Shown here in pieces: positions 1 through 8,193 of a stretch of DNA of 64,000 nucleotides (the first letter of the stretch is position 1; the number at the start of each line of letters is the position of its first letter). The position numbers and the translations under genes are program-made. The stretch is from Achromobacter insolitus (GTDB taxonomy: Bacteria > Pseudomonadota > Gammaproteobacteria > Burkholderiales > Burkholderiaceae_B), in the NCBI RefSeq assembly GCF_002209555.1, contig NZ_NJIF01000001.1, forward strand, positions 930,001 through 994,000, written 5' to 3'. A model generated the notes under the pieces. The model made no database searches. It had not been told where the DNA came from and saw only the letters and a list, made by a program, of their open reading frames with translations.

Positions 1-123
1 GGAAACGCCAACTTTGGCGGCATCCCCCACGTGCTGTCGCCCGCCGAAACGGAAAAATACGTCAGCCAGGGCGCCGCGATCTATGCCGATCTCGTGGCCA
101 AGGCCGGGCTGCAGGTCAACTAG
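1..123 (+). CDS. Bug/TctC-family tripartite tricarboxylate receptor, C-terminal end (partial)
   Basis: Only the last 40 codons are in the window, read in frame 1 and ending with TAG at 121-123. The residues (a segment around LSPAETEKYVSQ followed by IYADLVAKAGLQVN) match the C-terminal helix typical of Bug periplasmic solute receptors, where a PAET-type turn precedes a helix ending in KxAG. Such proteins bind carboxylates in the periplasm. The stop overlaps the 3' end of the convergent LysR gene. The assignment rests on a short piece, so the substrate cannot be guessed. Confidence 0.7.
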   Translation, partial: GNANFGGIPHVLSPAETEKYVSQGAAIYADLVAKAGLQVN

Positions 124-1084
124 CGGGCCCCTCCGTTGCCTCGGACCGTCCGCCGAGCGCCTCGGAGGCTGGAATCTCCTCGCGCAGGTAGCCCACGAAC
201 GAAGAAACGGTCAGGGGCACGCGCGGCGTGTAGGGCCTGACGGCGTACAGCCGTTCCGCGTAGTCGCCCACCACCCGCCAGCCACGCAGGACTTCAACCA
301 GTTCACCGCTGCGCAGGGCCGGGTTCGCGCTGAAATCCGGCAGCAGCGCAATCCCCAGCGATCCGGCCGCCACCTCCCGCAGCACTTCGCTGTTGTTCGC
401 CGTGAAGCTGCCCCGCACCGGCACCGCCACGCGCTTGTCCCCTTCGAGCGATTCGAACGACCAGGTGGCGCTGCCGCTGCGCCGCAGGTAGTGCAGGCAA
501 TTGTGGCCCGCCAGATCGAGGGGAGTCTTCGGCGTGCCGTGCTTCGCAAGGTATTCCGGAGTCGCAGCCAGGACGGAACGCGTCTCGCAGATGACCGAGG
601 CGACATGGGTATCGGGCACGCCGGCCACATGCCGGATCGCCAGGTCAAAGCCTTCGGTGGCCAACGATGCCAGATGGTCGCTGAGCTCCAGCTGGATCCG
701 GACATCGGGAAAGCGTTTCAGGAACCCAGGTATCAGCGGCGCAATGACCTGACGCCCCAGGGCCACGGGTGCGGTCACGGAAAGCACGCCGCGCGGTCCC
801 TCGGACAGATTCCGCACGGCCGAGAAGCCCTCCTCGATGCGCGAATAGGCCGCCGCGGTCTGATCCACCAGGGTCTGCCCGGCCTCGGTCAAGCCGACGC
901 TGCGCGTGGTGCGGCGTACGAGGGGGACTCCGGCCGCCTGCTCCAGTTCGACGATCCGCTGGCTCACCGAGGCCTTGCTGATCTGCAGGCGGCGGGCCGC
1001 CGCCGTAAAACTGCCGGTATCGGCCAGCACCCCCAGGCAATGGATATGCGACCACAGATCTTCCAGGCGCCTCGTTTTCGTCAT
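116..1084 (-). CDS. LysR-family transcriptional regulator
   Basis: A 322-residue DNA-binding regulator of usual LysR length. Residues about 10-70 form the winged helix-turn-helix (GSFTAAARRLQISKASVSQRI), followed by the substrate-binding domain with the LSVTAPVALGR and LAIRH segments of the CrgA/DsdC-like branch. The ATG at 1084 is chosen because GGAG lies about 8 bases upstream; an ATG four codons earlier (1096) is possible. It is divergent from mmsA with 118 bases between the starts, the usual arrangement for a LysR protein controlling its neighbour, so mmsA is the likely target. The effector is unknown. Confidence 0.9.
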   Translation of the reverse strand: MTKTRRLEDLWSHIHCLGVLADTGSFTAAARRLQISKASVSQRIVELEQAAGVPLVRRTTRSVGLTEAGQTLVDQTAAAYSRIEEGFSAVRNLSEGPRGVLSVTAPVALGRQVIAPLIPGFLKRFPDVRIQLELSDHLASLATEGFDLAIRHVAGVPDTHVASVICETRSVLAATPEYLAKHGTPKTPLDLAGHNCLHYLRRSGSATWSFESLEGDKRVAVPVRGSFTANNSEVLREVAAGSLGIALLPDFSANPALRSGELVEVLRGWRVVGDYAERLYAVRPYTPRVPLTVSSFVGYLREEIPASEALGGRSEATEGPAS

Positions 1085-1202
1085 GTCCCGCTCCATTGTT
1101 CGAAACCGCAAACACTGATTCCAGTCCTCCGGTCTCGACGGCCGGCCGGCAATGCGCGACATTGCCTTCTTCCGAACACCATGCCTGAGCCAGGAGCCCA
1201 CC

Positions 1203-2732
1203 ATGACCGCAAGCAATGCCAGCGCCCAATCCCGCGATGCCGGACACTTCATCGGCGGCAGCCTCGTCGATGGGGCGGGCAGCCGCCAGCCCGTCTTCAA
1301 TCCGGCGACGGGCGCCGTTGCCAAGCAGGTGGCCCTGGCCACGCCAGACGAGGTGAACCGCGCCGTGGCCAGCGCCCGGGCGGCATTTCCGAAATGGGCG
1401 GATACGCCTCCCATCCGGCGCGCGCGCGTGTTGTTCAGGTTCCTTGAACTGATGAACAAGCACCGCGACGAACTGGCCCACCTGATCACCGCCGAGCATG
1501 GCAAGGTTTTCAGCGATGCGCAAGGCGAAGTCACCCGCGGCATCGATATCGTCGAGTTCGCCTGCGGCGTCCCCCAGCTCCTGAAGGGCGCCCACACCGA
1601 ACAGGTTTCCACCGGGATCGACAACTGGACGCTGCGCCAGCCGCTGGGCGTGGTGGCCGGCATCACCCCGTTCAATTTTCCCGTGATGGTCCCGATGTGG
1701 ATGTTCCCCGTGGCGATCGCGACGGGCAACACCTTCGTGCTCAAGCCCAGCCCTACGGACCCCAGCGCGTCGCTGCGCATCGCCGAACTGCTCCAGGAGG
1801 CCGGCCTGCCCGATGGAGTATTCAACGTCGTGCAAGGGGACAAGGTAGCGGTGGATGCGCTGCTCGAACACCCTGATGTGAAAGCGGTGAGCTTCGTGGG
1901 TTCGACGCCTATCGCCAACTACATCTACGAAACCGGCGCGCGCCACGGCAAGCGCGTGCAGGCCCTGGGCGGCGCCAAGAACCACATGGTGGTCATGCCG
2001 GATGCGGACATAGACCAGGCGGTCGATGCGCTGATCGGCGCGGGCTATGGTTCGGCCGGCGAGCGCTGCATGGCGATCAGCGTGGCAGTGCTGGTGGGCG
2101 ACGTCGCCGACAGGCTGCTCCCCAAGCTGATCGAGCGCACCAAGACGCTGAAGGTGCTGGACGGCGAGAACCCTGCGGCAGAAATGGGCCCTATCGTGAC
2201 CCGCGCCGCGCACGAGCGCATCAGCGGCTACATCGCCCTGGGCGTGGAGGAAGGCGCGCAATTGCTGGTGGATGGCCGCGGCTTCCGGGGTTCACTGGCG
2301 GGCGAGCGCTGTGGCGACGGTTTCTGGATGGGCGGCACGCTGTTCGATCACGTCACGCCCGACATGCGCATCTACAAGGAAGAGATCTTCGGCCCGGTGC
2401 TGGGCTGCGTGCGCGTGAAAGACCTGAAAGAGGCGGTGGACCTCATCAACGCCCATGAATTCGGCAACGGCGTCGCCTGCTTCACGCGGGATGGCAACGT
2501 GGCGCGCGAATTCGGCCGGCGCATCGAGGTGGGCATGGTTGGCATCAACGTGCCTATCCCGGTGCCCATGGCCTGGCACGGCTTCGGCGGCTGGAAGCGC
2601 AGCCTGTTCGGCGACATGCACGCCTACGGCGAGGAAGGCGTGCGCTTCTACACCCGGCAGAAGTCGATCATGCAACGCTGGCCCGAGAGCATCGACAAAG
2701 GGGCCGAGTTCGCCATGCCTACGGCAAAGTAA
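1203..2732 (+). CDS. mmsA: CoA-acylating methylmalonate-semialdehyde dehydrogenase
   Basis: The 509-residue protein has the size and motifs of MmsA, which oxidises methylmalonate or malonate semialdehyde to propionyl- or acetyl-CoA with NAD+ in valine, inositol or beta-alanine breakdown. The NAD-binding region shows [17 protein letters not shown] near residue 153, FVGSTPIA near 231, and the catalytic cysteine at residue 289 in GERCMA. The glutamate used as general base in most aldehyde dehydrogenases is not expected in this CoA-dependent class, and here the segment reads ALGGAKNH. The start at 1203 follows CAGGAGCCCACC; the frame is open further upstream to 1152 but lacks a ribosome site there. 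No mmsB is nearby. Confidence 0.93.
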   Translation: MTASNASAQSRDAGHFIGGSLVDGAGSRQPVFNPATGAVAKQVALATPDEVNRAVASARAAFPKWADTPPIRRARVLFRFLELMNKHRDELAHLITAEHGKVFSDAQGEVTRGIDIVEFACGVPQLLKGAHTEQVSTGIDNWTLRQPLGVVAGITPFNFPVMVPMWMFPVAIATGNTFVLKPSPTDPSASLRIAELLQEAGLPDGVFNVVQGDKVAVDALLEHPDVKAVSFVGSTPIANYIYETGARHGKRVQALGGAKNHMVVMPDADIDQAVDALIGAGYGSAGERCMAISVAVLVGDVADRLLPKLIERTKTLKVLDGENPAAEMGPIVTRAAHERISGYIALGVEEGAQLLVDGRGFRGSLAGERCGDGFWMGGTLFDHVTPDMRIYKEEIFGPVLGCVRVKDLKEAVDLINAHEFGNGVACFTRDGNVAREFGRRIEVGMVGINVPIPVPMAWHGFGGWKRSLFGDMHAYGEEGVRFYTRQKSIMQRWPESIDKGAEFAMPTAK

Positions 2733-2741
2733 GCGACGCCT

Positions 2742-3494
2742 TCACGCAGGAGAGATCCATCCGCGATAGATGGCGCCGGCGCCCGCTATCGCGAGCAGCA
2801 CAAAGATGGATCGCTTCAGCAGGGCCGGGGACACCCGGGTCCTGAGGCGGGAGCCCGCATACAGCCCGATCAGGGCCACGGGAAGCAGCACTGAGGCGGC
2901 AAGCAGGATTTCCGGTTGCGCATAAAGCCCGGCGGCACCAAAGGCCGCCGCGCGAATGACGCCGCTCAGCAGGATCACCACCGAAATCGTCGCGCGGAAT
3001 TGGTCCAGCGCATCGAGCCGGCGCGACAGATAGATGGTGTAGATCGGCCCCCCGGTGCCGAACAGCGCGCTGAAGATGCCGCCAAAGATGCCAAACGGCA
3101 ACGCCCAACGCGTATGCATCGGAGCCGCCCTCTTCCCCGACGCGCCCCACAGGCCCTTGATGCACACCGCCAGCACAAAGCTGCCCAGCAGTATCAGGGG
3201 CCACCGGGCCCCGGCGTTGTGCAGCAACGTGACGCCCATGCCTATCCCGAGCAATAACCAGGGAAACAGCCGCATGAGCTCTTCGCGGGAGACGCGCCGC
3301 CAGTTGCTGCCTCCCACCAGGGCCGTGCAGGCCAGGTCGAACAGCACCACCAGCGGAACGGCGAACTGCAAGGGGATGAATTGCACCAGGACCGGCACGG
3401 CCACCATGGCCGCGCCGAATCCCGTCATCCCGAAGACGACATAGGCAACAAAGATGACGGGAGCGGCGATGGCGAGGGAGTCGGGCGGCATCAT
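2742..3494 (-). CDS. TauE/SafE-family membrane permease
   Basis: A hydrophobic protein of 250 residues with about seven to eight predicted membrane segments and the two family hallmarks: an N-terminal VVFGMTGFGAAMVAVPVL and a central IFSALFGTGGPIYTIYL, the repeated glycine-rich re-entrant motifs of the sulfite exporter TauE/SafE (DUF81) family. Members export or import small anions such as sulfite, sulfoacetate or organic acids. The start is one of two consecutive ATGs (3494/3491), with no good ribosome site visible. It lies downstream of the broken Bug gene on the same strand and converges on mmsA. The substrate is not predictable. Confidence 0.85.
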   Translation of the reverse strand: MMPPDSLAIAAPVIFVAYVVFGMTGFGAAMVAVPVLVQFIPLQFAVPLVVLFDLACTALVGGSNWRRVSREELMRLFPWLLLGIGMGVTLLHNAGARWPLILLGSFVLAVCIKGLWGASGKRAAPMHTRWALPFGIFGGIFSALFGTGGPIYTIYLSRRLDALDQFRATISVVILLSGVIRAAAFGAAGLYAQPEILLAASVLLPVALIGLYAGSRLRTRVSPALLKRSIFVLLAIAGAGAIYRGWISPA

Positions 3495-3555
3495 GCAGGC
3501 AAGATGACAAGAACAGGGGCTGGCCTGAAAATCGCGGCGGACGAAGACGGCGAGC

Positions 3556-4557
3556 TCAGCTCGCGGTGATCTTCTTCTTTTCCACCAGCGCCTTCCACTT
3601 GGCCGATTCCCGCGCGATTTCCTCTTTGAGCTGGGCGGAAGGCACAATGGCCTGGGACATGCCCTGGTCAGCCAGATAGCGCTGCATGTTCGGTTGTTCC
3701 ACAGCCGTCCTGGCATCGGCCAGCAGCCGGTCGACGGCGGCCTGCGGCGTGCCGGCAGGCGCCAGCAGCGCGAACCACCCGGTGAATTCGAAACCCGGCA
3801 CGCCGTCTGCCGCCGTCGTCGGCACATCGGGCAGCAGTGCCGAGCGTTCCTTGCCCGTGACCGAAAGCGCCCGCAGGCGCCCGCCCTTGAGCAAAGGGAC
3901 GATGGCGTTGATGTTGCCCACGGCGACTTCAATGACGCCCGCCATCAAGTCCGTGTAGGCGGGGCCTTCTCCCTTGTATGGGACGTGCATGAGCTCGATC
4001 CCGGCCGCATCGCTAAAGGCCTCGCCCGCCATATGCGTCTAGCTGCCCACTCCCGCCGACGAAAAGCTCAATTTTCCTGGCCGCGCCCGGGCGTACTCGA
4101 TCAGTTCCCGTGTGTTCTTGACAGGAAGATTGGCATTGACCGTGACGACCATGGGTCCGTTCGCCACCTTGCCGATGGGACTGAAATCCGCCAGTGAGTA
4201 CGGCAGCTTGCTATAGATGAACTGGTTCACCGTAAACATGCTGCCCGACGCGAGCAGCAGCGTATAGCCGTCGGCCGGCGAGCTGGCGACCGCCTGCGCG
4301 CCTACGCTGCCGCCGGCGCCTGCGCGGTTCTCGACGATCACGCTCTGCTTCAGGCCCTTGCCCAGTTCGGCCGCGAGCGCCCGGCCCAGCAGATCGGTGG
4401 CGCCGCCCGCGGAAAATGGCACGATCATCCTTATGACCTTGTCGGCAGGCCAGTCGGCTCGCGCCGGCATGGCCAGGAACGGCGATAGCGCCAGGCCACA
4501 GCCCAGCGCCTTAACGACGCGGCGGCGCGCATCATTGGGGCGAATTTCATCTTTCAT
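3556..4557 (-). pseudogene. Bug/TctC-family receptor interrupted by an in-frame TAG
   Basis: One continuous reading frame encodes a full Bug receptor: a start at 4557 after GAAGGAGACAAAGCC, a signal peptide with an RRR run and a hydrophobic core ending AMPARA, then IRMIVPFSAGGATDLLGR, ENRAGAGGSVGA, and in the second half MHVPYKGEGPAYTDLMAG and VPTTAADGVPGF. It is split by TAG at 4039-4041 in a conserved place: the protein reads SSAGVGS, stop, THMAGE, where family members have G-S-S/P-T-H. A single TCG to TAG change explains it. No frameshift is seen. Either the gene is dead, a suppressor is needed, or the base is a sequencing error. It sits between a LysR gene and the TauE-type permease. Confidence 0.85.
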
Positions 4558-4728
4558 GGCTTTGTCTCCTTCAGTTCGCGGGACGGCGGTGCCTGCCGGG
4601 TTTCGGCCGGCAGACGAATCGCCAGGCAGCAACTGTCCCTCGGGCCGATGGGCTCGATTTTTTGGGGCGTCGCGGTGTTTTTCTGCGGACTACTGCGCTG
4701 CTGAACTACGGCACTGCTGGACTGCGGA

Positions 4729-5634
4729 CTACTGGCTGGCGCCGGCCTGTTCCGTCATATCGCGCTGGCCGGCGCAGACTGATTTCAATGCGTCAAGCAA
4801 CAACTGCGAAAGGTGGGCCCGTGGATTCTCCTTTGGAGCCAGGATGCCCAAGCGGCGAGTAACGGTCGGCGAACCGAACGGAATAACGCGGATACCGGCA
4901 GGAAACTCGTTGCGGCCGCGCCTGGCTGGCACGACCGATGCGCCCAGGCCATTGGCCACCATGGCGATCACGCCTTCCAGGTTGTCGATCTCCATGGTCG
5001 AGCGCACGGTAATACGCCTGCGCACCATCTCTTCCTGCACCAGATGTCCTACACGCGCCGAGCGGTTGAAACGGACATAAGGCGTTTGTTCCAGGATCTC
5101 CTGGTCACTGTTGCCCTTCACCGAACGATGCGCGATGACGACCAGTTCTTCCTCCACGAACGGGAGGAAATCCAGGCCCGACCGCGGCGCGTCGGGTTCC
5201 GTCACGATCGCCACGTCCAGCTGACGGTGGTAGATAGCGCGCTCCAGGTCATGCGTGAGCCCCGTGGTGACATGGACTTCCAGGCCATGCCCCTGCTTTT
5301 GCAGGTGGCGCAGCGCAAGCGGCAGCACCCCCGAGACACAGGTGTGGACGCTGCCAAGCTTGAGCAGGCCCGATGAGGTTCCCTTCTTCAGGGCGGCGCT
5401 CATGCTCTCCCAGTGCGAGATCAGGTCGCGCGCCCGGTGCACCAACGCCAGCCCGGTATCCGTGAGGATCGGCGGACGCCGGCTGCGGTCGAAGATCGTG
5501 ATGCCCAGCTCGTCCTCGAGCGCGCGCACCTGCATGCTCACCGCCGACAGCGACAGGCCGATGGTATTGCCGGCCTCGGCAAAGCTGCCATGGTCTGCAA
5601 TCGCTATCAGCGTGTAGAGCGTACGGATGTCCAT
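4729..5634 (-). CDS. LysR-family transcriptional regulator
   Basis: A 301-residue protein with the LysR helix-turn-helix at residues 1-60 (GSFAEAGNTIGLSLSAVSMQVRALEDELG) and a C-terminal inducer-binding fold. It is the last regulator-type gene on the minus strand below the dehydrogenase/hydro-lyase operon, 54 bases after the amidohydrolase-like gene, so it may be co-transcribed with it or control it. A symmetric ATCAA-N11-TTGAT box upstream of the operon's first gene (11410-11430) is a plausible binding site for it. The effector is unknown; a dicarboxylate would fit the neighbours. Confidence 0.9.
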   Translation of the reverse strand: MDIRTLYTLIAIADHGSFAEAGNTIGLSLSAVSMQVRALEDELGITIFDRSRRPPILTDTGLALVHRARDLISHWESMSAALKKGTSSGLLKLGSVHTCVSGVLPLALRHLQKQGHGLEVHVTTGLTHDLERAIYHRQLDVAIVTEPDAPRSGLDFLPFVEEELVVIAHRSVKGNSDQEILEQTPYVRFNRSARVGHLVQEEMVRRRITVRSTMEIDNLEGVIAMVANGLGASVVPARRGRNEFPAGIRVIPFGSPTVTRRLGILAPKENPRAHLSQLLLDALKSVCAGQRDMTEQAGASQ

Positions 5635-5687
5635 GCAAGACGATTCCCGGTGTAGAACAGCATTGAGGAAAGTAGGAGTATGCCGCG

Positions 5688-6521
5688 CTAGATGCCAAGC
5701 AGCCGCCGTGCATTGCCTCCCATGACTTTGTTGAGATTATCTTCCCGGATCGGCAAAGTCTCGAACCATTCTTTGTACCCCTGCACCGGGCAGAACGGGA
5801 ACGAGCTGGCGTAGAGCATCCGGTCCGCAAGAAAGCCGTCGGCCGCTTTCACGTATTCCTCCCAGCCGGGCATGCGGGAAAAGTACATATCGGGCGACAG
5901 CCACAGGTTGGGACGGCGGAATGCCAGGTGCAGGATTTCGTTGACCCAGGGCCAACCGCCGTGCGCGACTACGACATTCAACGCGGGAAAATCCGCCAGC
6001 ACCCGGTCGGTCCGGATCGGATCGGAATAGCTCAGGTCCGGGCCCGCCGTGCCGCCGACCATCATGATCACCGGAACCCCGACGTCCTCGCAATGGCCGT
6101 AGATCGGATAAAGGCGCCGGTCGTCGGCATACATCGGCACCGGATAGGATCCAGGCTCGATGTTGATAAGTTTGAAGCCTTCCTTCACCGCCTGGCTGAT
6201 GGTCTGACATGCGCGCCGCCTGTCGGTAGGATCTATGGAAGCCGCGCCGATGAACCGGTCAGGGTGCTCGGCCACGACGCCTCGCACGTCCTCATTGGAC
6301 ACGCTGCCCAGCACGCCGGCCAAGCGCCCCACCACCACGCCACGATCTATTTTTGCGGCGTCCATCTCCTTGAGCAGCAGCGTCATGGACTGCTGCTGCG
6401 CCGCGGCCGACGGCTCAAAGCCCACCGTCCTGGTGAAACCGTCGCGGCGCTCTCCCGCCGAATACATCAGCGTGCCCAGAAAGCCGCCCACTGGCGGCCG
6501 AAGCCGAAAGTCGATGATCAT
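5688..6521 (-). CDS. Amidohydrolase-like TIM-barrel protein (COG2159 type) with altered metal motif
   Basis: 277 residues, the usual length for the amidohydrolase_2/ACMSD-like family. It has IDPTDRRRACQTI, the sheet-helix pattern ending GHCEDVGVPVIMMVGG, the segment VVAHGGWPWVNEILHLAFRRPNLWLSPD, and a C-terminal KVMGGNARRLLGI, which is the standard NxxRLLGL ending. Oddly, the N-terminal HxH metal motif is replaced by DFRLRPP and the late GTDFP-type aspartate by YASSFPF, so a standard metal centre may be absent. It is the last gene of the operon starting with the iron-sulfur subunit. It probably hydrolyses or decarboxylates a carboxylic substrate, but whether it is catalytic is uncertain. Confidence 0.75.
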   Translation of the reverse strand: MIIDFRLRPPVGGFLGTLMYSAGERRDGFTRTVGFEPSAAAQQQSMTLLLKEMDAAKIDRGVVVGRLAGVLGSVSNEDVRGVVAEHPDRFIGAASIDPTDRRRACQTISQAVKEGFKLINIEPGSYPVPMYADDRRLYPIYGHCEDVGVPVIMMVGGTAGPDLSYSDPIRTDRVLADFPALNVVVAHGGWPWVNEILHLAFRRPNLWLSPDMYFSRMPGWEEYVKAADGFLADRMLYASSFPFCPVQGYKEWFETLPIREDNLNKVMGGNARRLLGI

Positions 6522-6573
6522 CGAAGTATCTCTGTCAGATGCGTGGTTGCGGGAAGCGGCGTGCTCGGCACCG

Positions 6574-7251
6574 CTACATCACTTCGTCCTTGCGGTCATC
6601 CGTCTCGCCATAGCGGTGCAATGCAGGCGGCTTCAACCCGGCATAGAGCTTCTCGATACCTGCATTGATGGTTTCCGCGTGCTGGGCGAACAGCGAATTC
6701 CCTTCAAGGTCGCTCTCGACGATGAAAGGCCCGAAGTTCTCGACCTCGAACAGCCACATCGCCTGCGCGATGCCCAGTTCGTCCAGCCAGTGCACTTCGC
6801 GCACCCGCTTGATCCCCCGGCCCAGCAAGGCGCCCGTGCCGTAGCCCACGGTCGTCAGGTAAATAGCGCCGCCCGGCGCCAGCACACGCTTGTAGTCGTC
6901 GGCGGGCATGCCACCCTTGCCGATCAGGATGCGGCAATCGGTTTCCTCCAGCCAGCGGGGAATCCACTTGGAAAACCGGAATGACGCAGTCGCGGTGACC
7001 GCTCCAACGTTGTAGCCACCGCGGCCGTCCGGCGCCGCGGCCGGCGAGCAATGGAAGTTGACGTTGCTGAGAGAGCGCAGGTCCACCGGCAGCGGCAGTC
7101 CCTCGTCCAGCACCTTCTTGTACACGCCTTCCCGGGCCGTGTAGACCACGCCATTCAGGTACACGGCGGAACCGAGCTCGAGCTTGGCGATGTCCTCCCG
7201 CCTGGCGGGCAGGTCCAGGTGAAAGACCTTGATGTCGTCGTTGTTTACCAT
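6574..7251 (-). CDS. Class I hydro-lyase (fumarase/tartrate dehydratase type), beta subunit
   Basis: 225 residues matching the C-terminal (beta) domain of class I, iron-sulfur dependent fumarases. Typical segments are LELGSAVYLNGVVYTARE, the substrate-binding HCSPAAAP, GKGGMPADDYKRVL, and AIYLTTVGYGTGALLGRGIK followed by VHWLDELGIAQAMWLFEVENFGP. The start overlaps the stop of the alpha gene by 7 bases, indicating translational coupling. With the alpha subunit it would hydrate or dehydrate a C4-type dicarboxylate (fumarate/malate, tartrate/oxaloacetate or a substituted analogue). Which substrate cannot be told from the sequence. Confidence 0.88.
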   Translation of the reverse strand: MVNNDDIKVFHLDLPARREDIAKLELGSAVYLNGVVYTAREGVYKKVLDEGLPLPVDLRSLSNVNFHCSPAAAPDGRGGYNVGAVTATASFRFSKWIPRWLEETDCRILIGKGGMPADDYKRVLAPGGAIYLTTVGYGTGALLGRGIKRVREVHWLDELGIAQAMWLFEVENFGPFIVESDLEGNSLFAQHAETINAGIEKLYAGLKPPALHRYGETDDRKDEVM

Positions 7252-8180
7252 TCGACCGTCTCCCTGCGCATATAGGGCGTGAACCACTGGGGATCGGTGC
7301 GGTATTCGATATCCCCGTTGGCATGAATCCGCGCGGTGGCGCGGCGCGAAGACAGGCAGAAGGTATGCAGGCTGATGGGCATGCCGCCCGTATGGGTGTA
7401 GCCGCACTCGATGTGGCAGTCGACCACCATGCCGGAGCCCACGAAACCCATCGCGCCCATGCCAATGGAATTTCCCAGCTGCATCAGCTCCAGTTCCAGT
7501 TCCGCCACCCTCGGATCGGGGTTGCGGTCGCCCACCGTCCGCAGACAGGCGGCCTGCTTTCCCAGCTGCATGCAGGTGTCCTTCGATCCGCCCAGCCCGA
7601 TGCCGACGATGGCCGGCTGGCAGGCCAGCCCGCGCTTGCCGAATGCGATAAGCGTATCCAGCACGAAGCGCTTGATGCCGTCTATGCCATCGCCGGGGAA
7701 CAACATGCGGTAGTCGGTGCCGAACAGCCCGCCCTTGTGCACAGTGGTGATTTCTATCCAGTCGCGGTCGGGCTCGAAGGACCATTCGATCTCGGGCGCA
7801 TTGATGCCGACATTGTTGTTGTGGTCGGTGCGCCAAAGCGGATGCACGCGGTTGGGCCGCAAGGGAATGCTGACCGTGCCCTCCGCCGTAGCGTGGCGCA
7901 ATGCGCGCTCGACGGCGACGAAGCCAGCGTCGACCGAGGCGTTGTTGCCTACTTTGACGTAGTAGCGTGGCAAGCCTGTGTCGGCGCACATGGGCCGCCG
8001 GTCCTGGTCGGCGGCCTCCCAGTTGTCGACCATGGCGTGGATAACGAAGCGCGGCAGCTTGCCAGTCTCTTTCTTTTGCAGCTCCTGGATGCCTTGCTTG
8101 TAGTCGGCGGGAATCTCGATCGCCGCGCGGCGCATGATTTCCAGCGCCGCCTCTTCAACTTTCTGGACGGGAATGCTCAT
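7245..8180 (-). CDS. Class I hydro-lyase (fumarase/tartrate dehydratase type), alpha subunit
   Basis: 311 residues, the length of the separate alpha subunits of class I fumarase/TtdA. Three cysteines likely bind the [4Fe-4S] cluster: in PMCADTGLP near residue 64, in GSKDTCMQLGK near 200, and in CHIECGYTHTGGMP near 268. RTDHNNNVGINAPEI and EITTVHKGGLFGTDYRML are also family segments. It overlaps the beta gene and follows the flavoprotein gene by 13 bases, so succinate-type oxidation or fumarate-type reduction and hydration appear coupled in one operon. Confidence 0.9.
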   Translation of the reverse strand: MSIPVQKVEEAALEIMRRAAIEIPADYKQGIQELQKKETGKLPRFVIHAMVDNWEAADQDRRPMCADTGLPRYYVKVGNNASVDAGFVAVERALRHATAEGTVSIPLRPNRVHPLWRTDHNNNVGINAPEIEWSFEPDRDWIEITTVHKGGLFGTDYRMLFPGDGIDGIKRFVLDTLIAFGKRGLACQPAIVGIGLGGSKDTCMQLGKQAACLRTVGDRNPDPRVAELELELMQLGNSIGMGAMGFVGSGMVVDCHIECGYTHTGGMPISLHTFCLSSRRATARIHANGDIEYRTDPQWFTPYMRRETVEW

Positions 8181-8193
8181 GGTTGGATGTGCC

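Noticed and set aside
4683..4734. 13-base direct repeat CTGCGGACTACTG, twice, 39 bases apart
   Set aside because: Short and in a small non-coding gap next to a pseudogene; no mobile-element ends or dyads were found.
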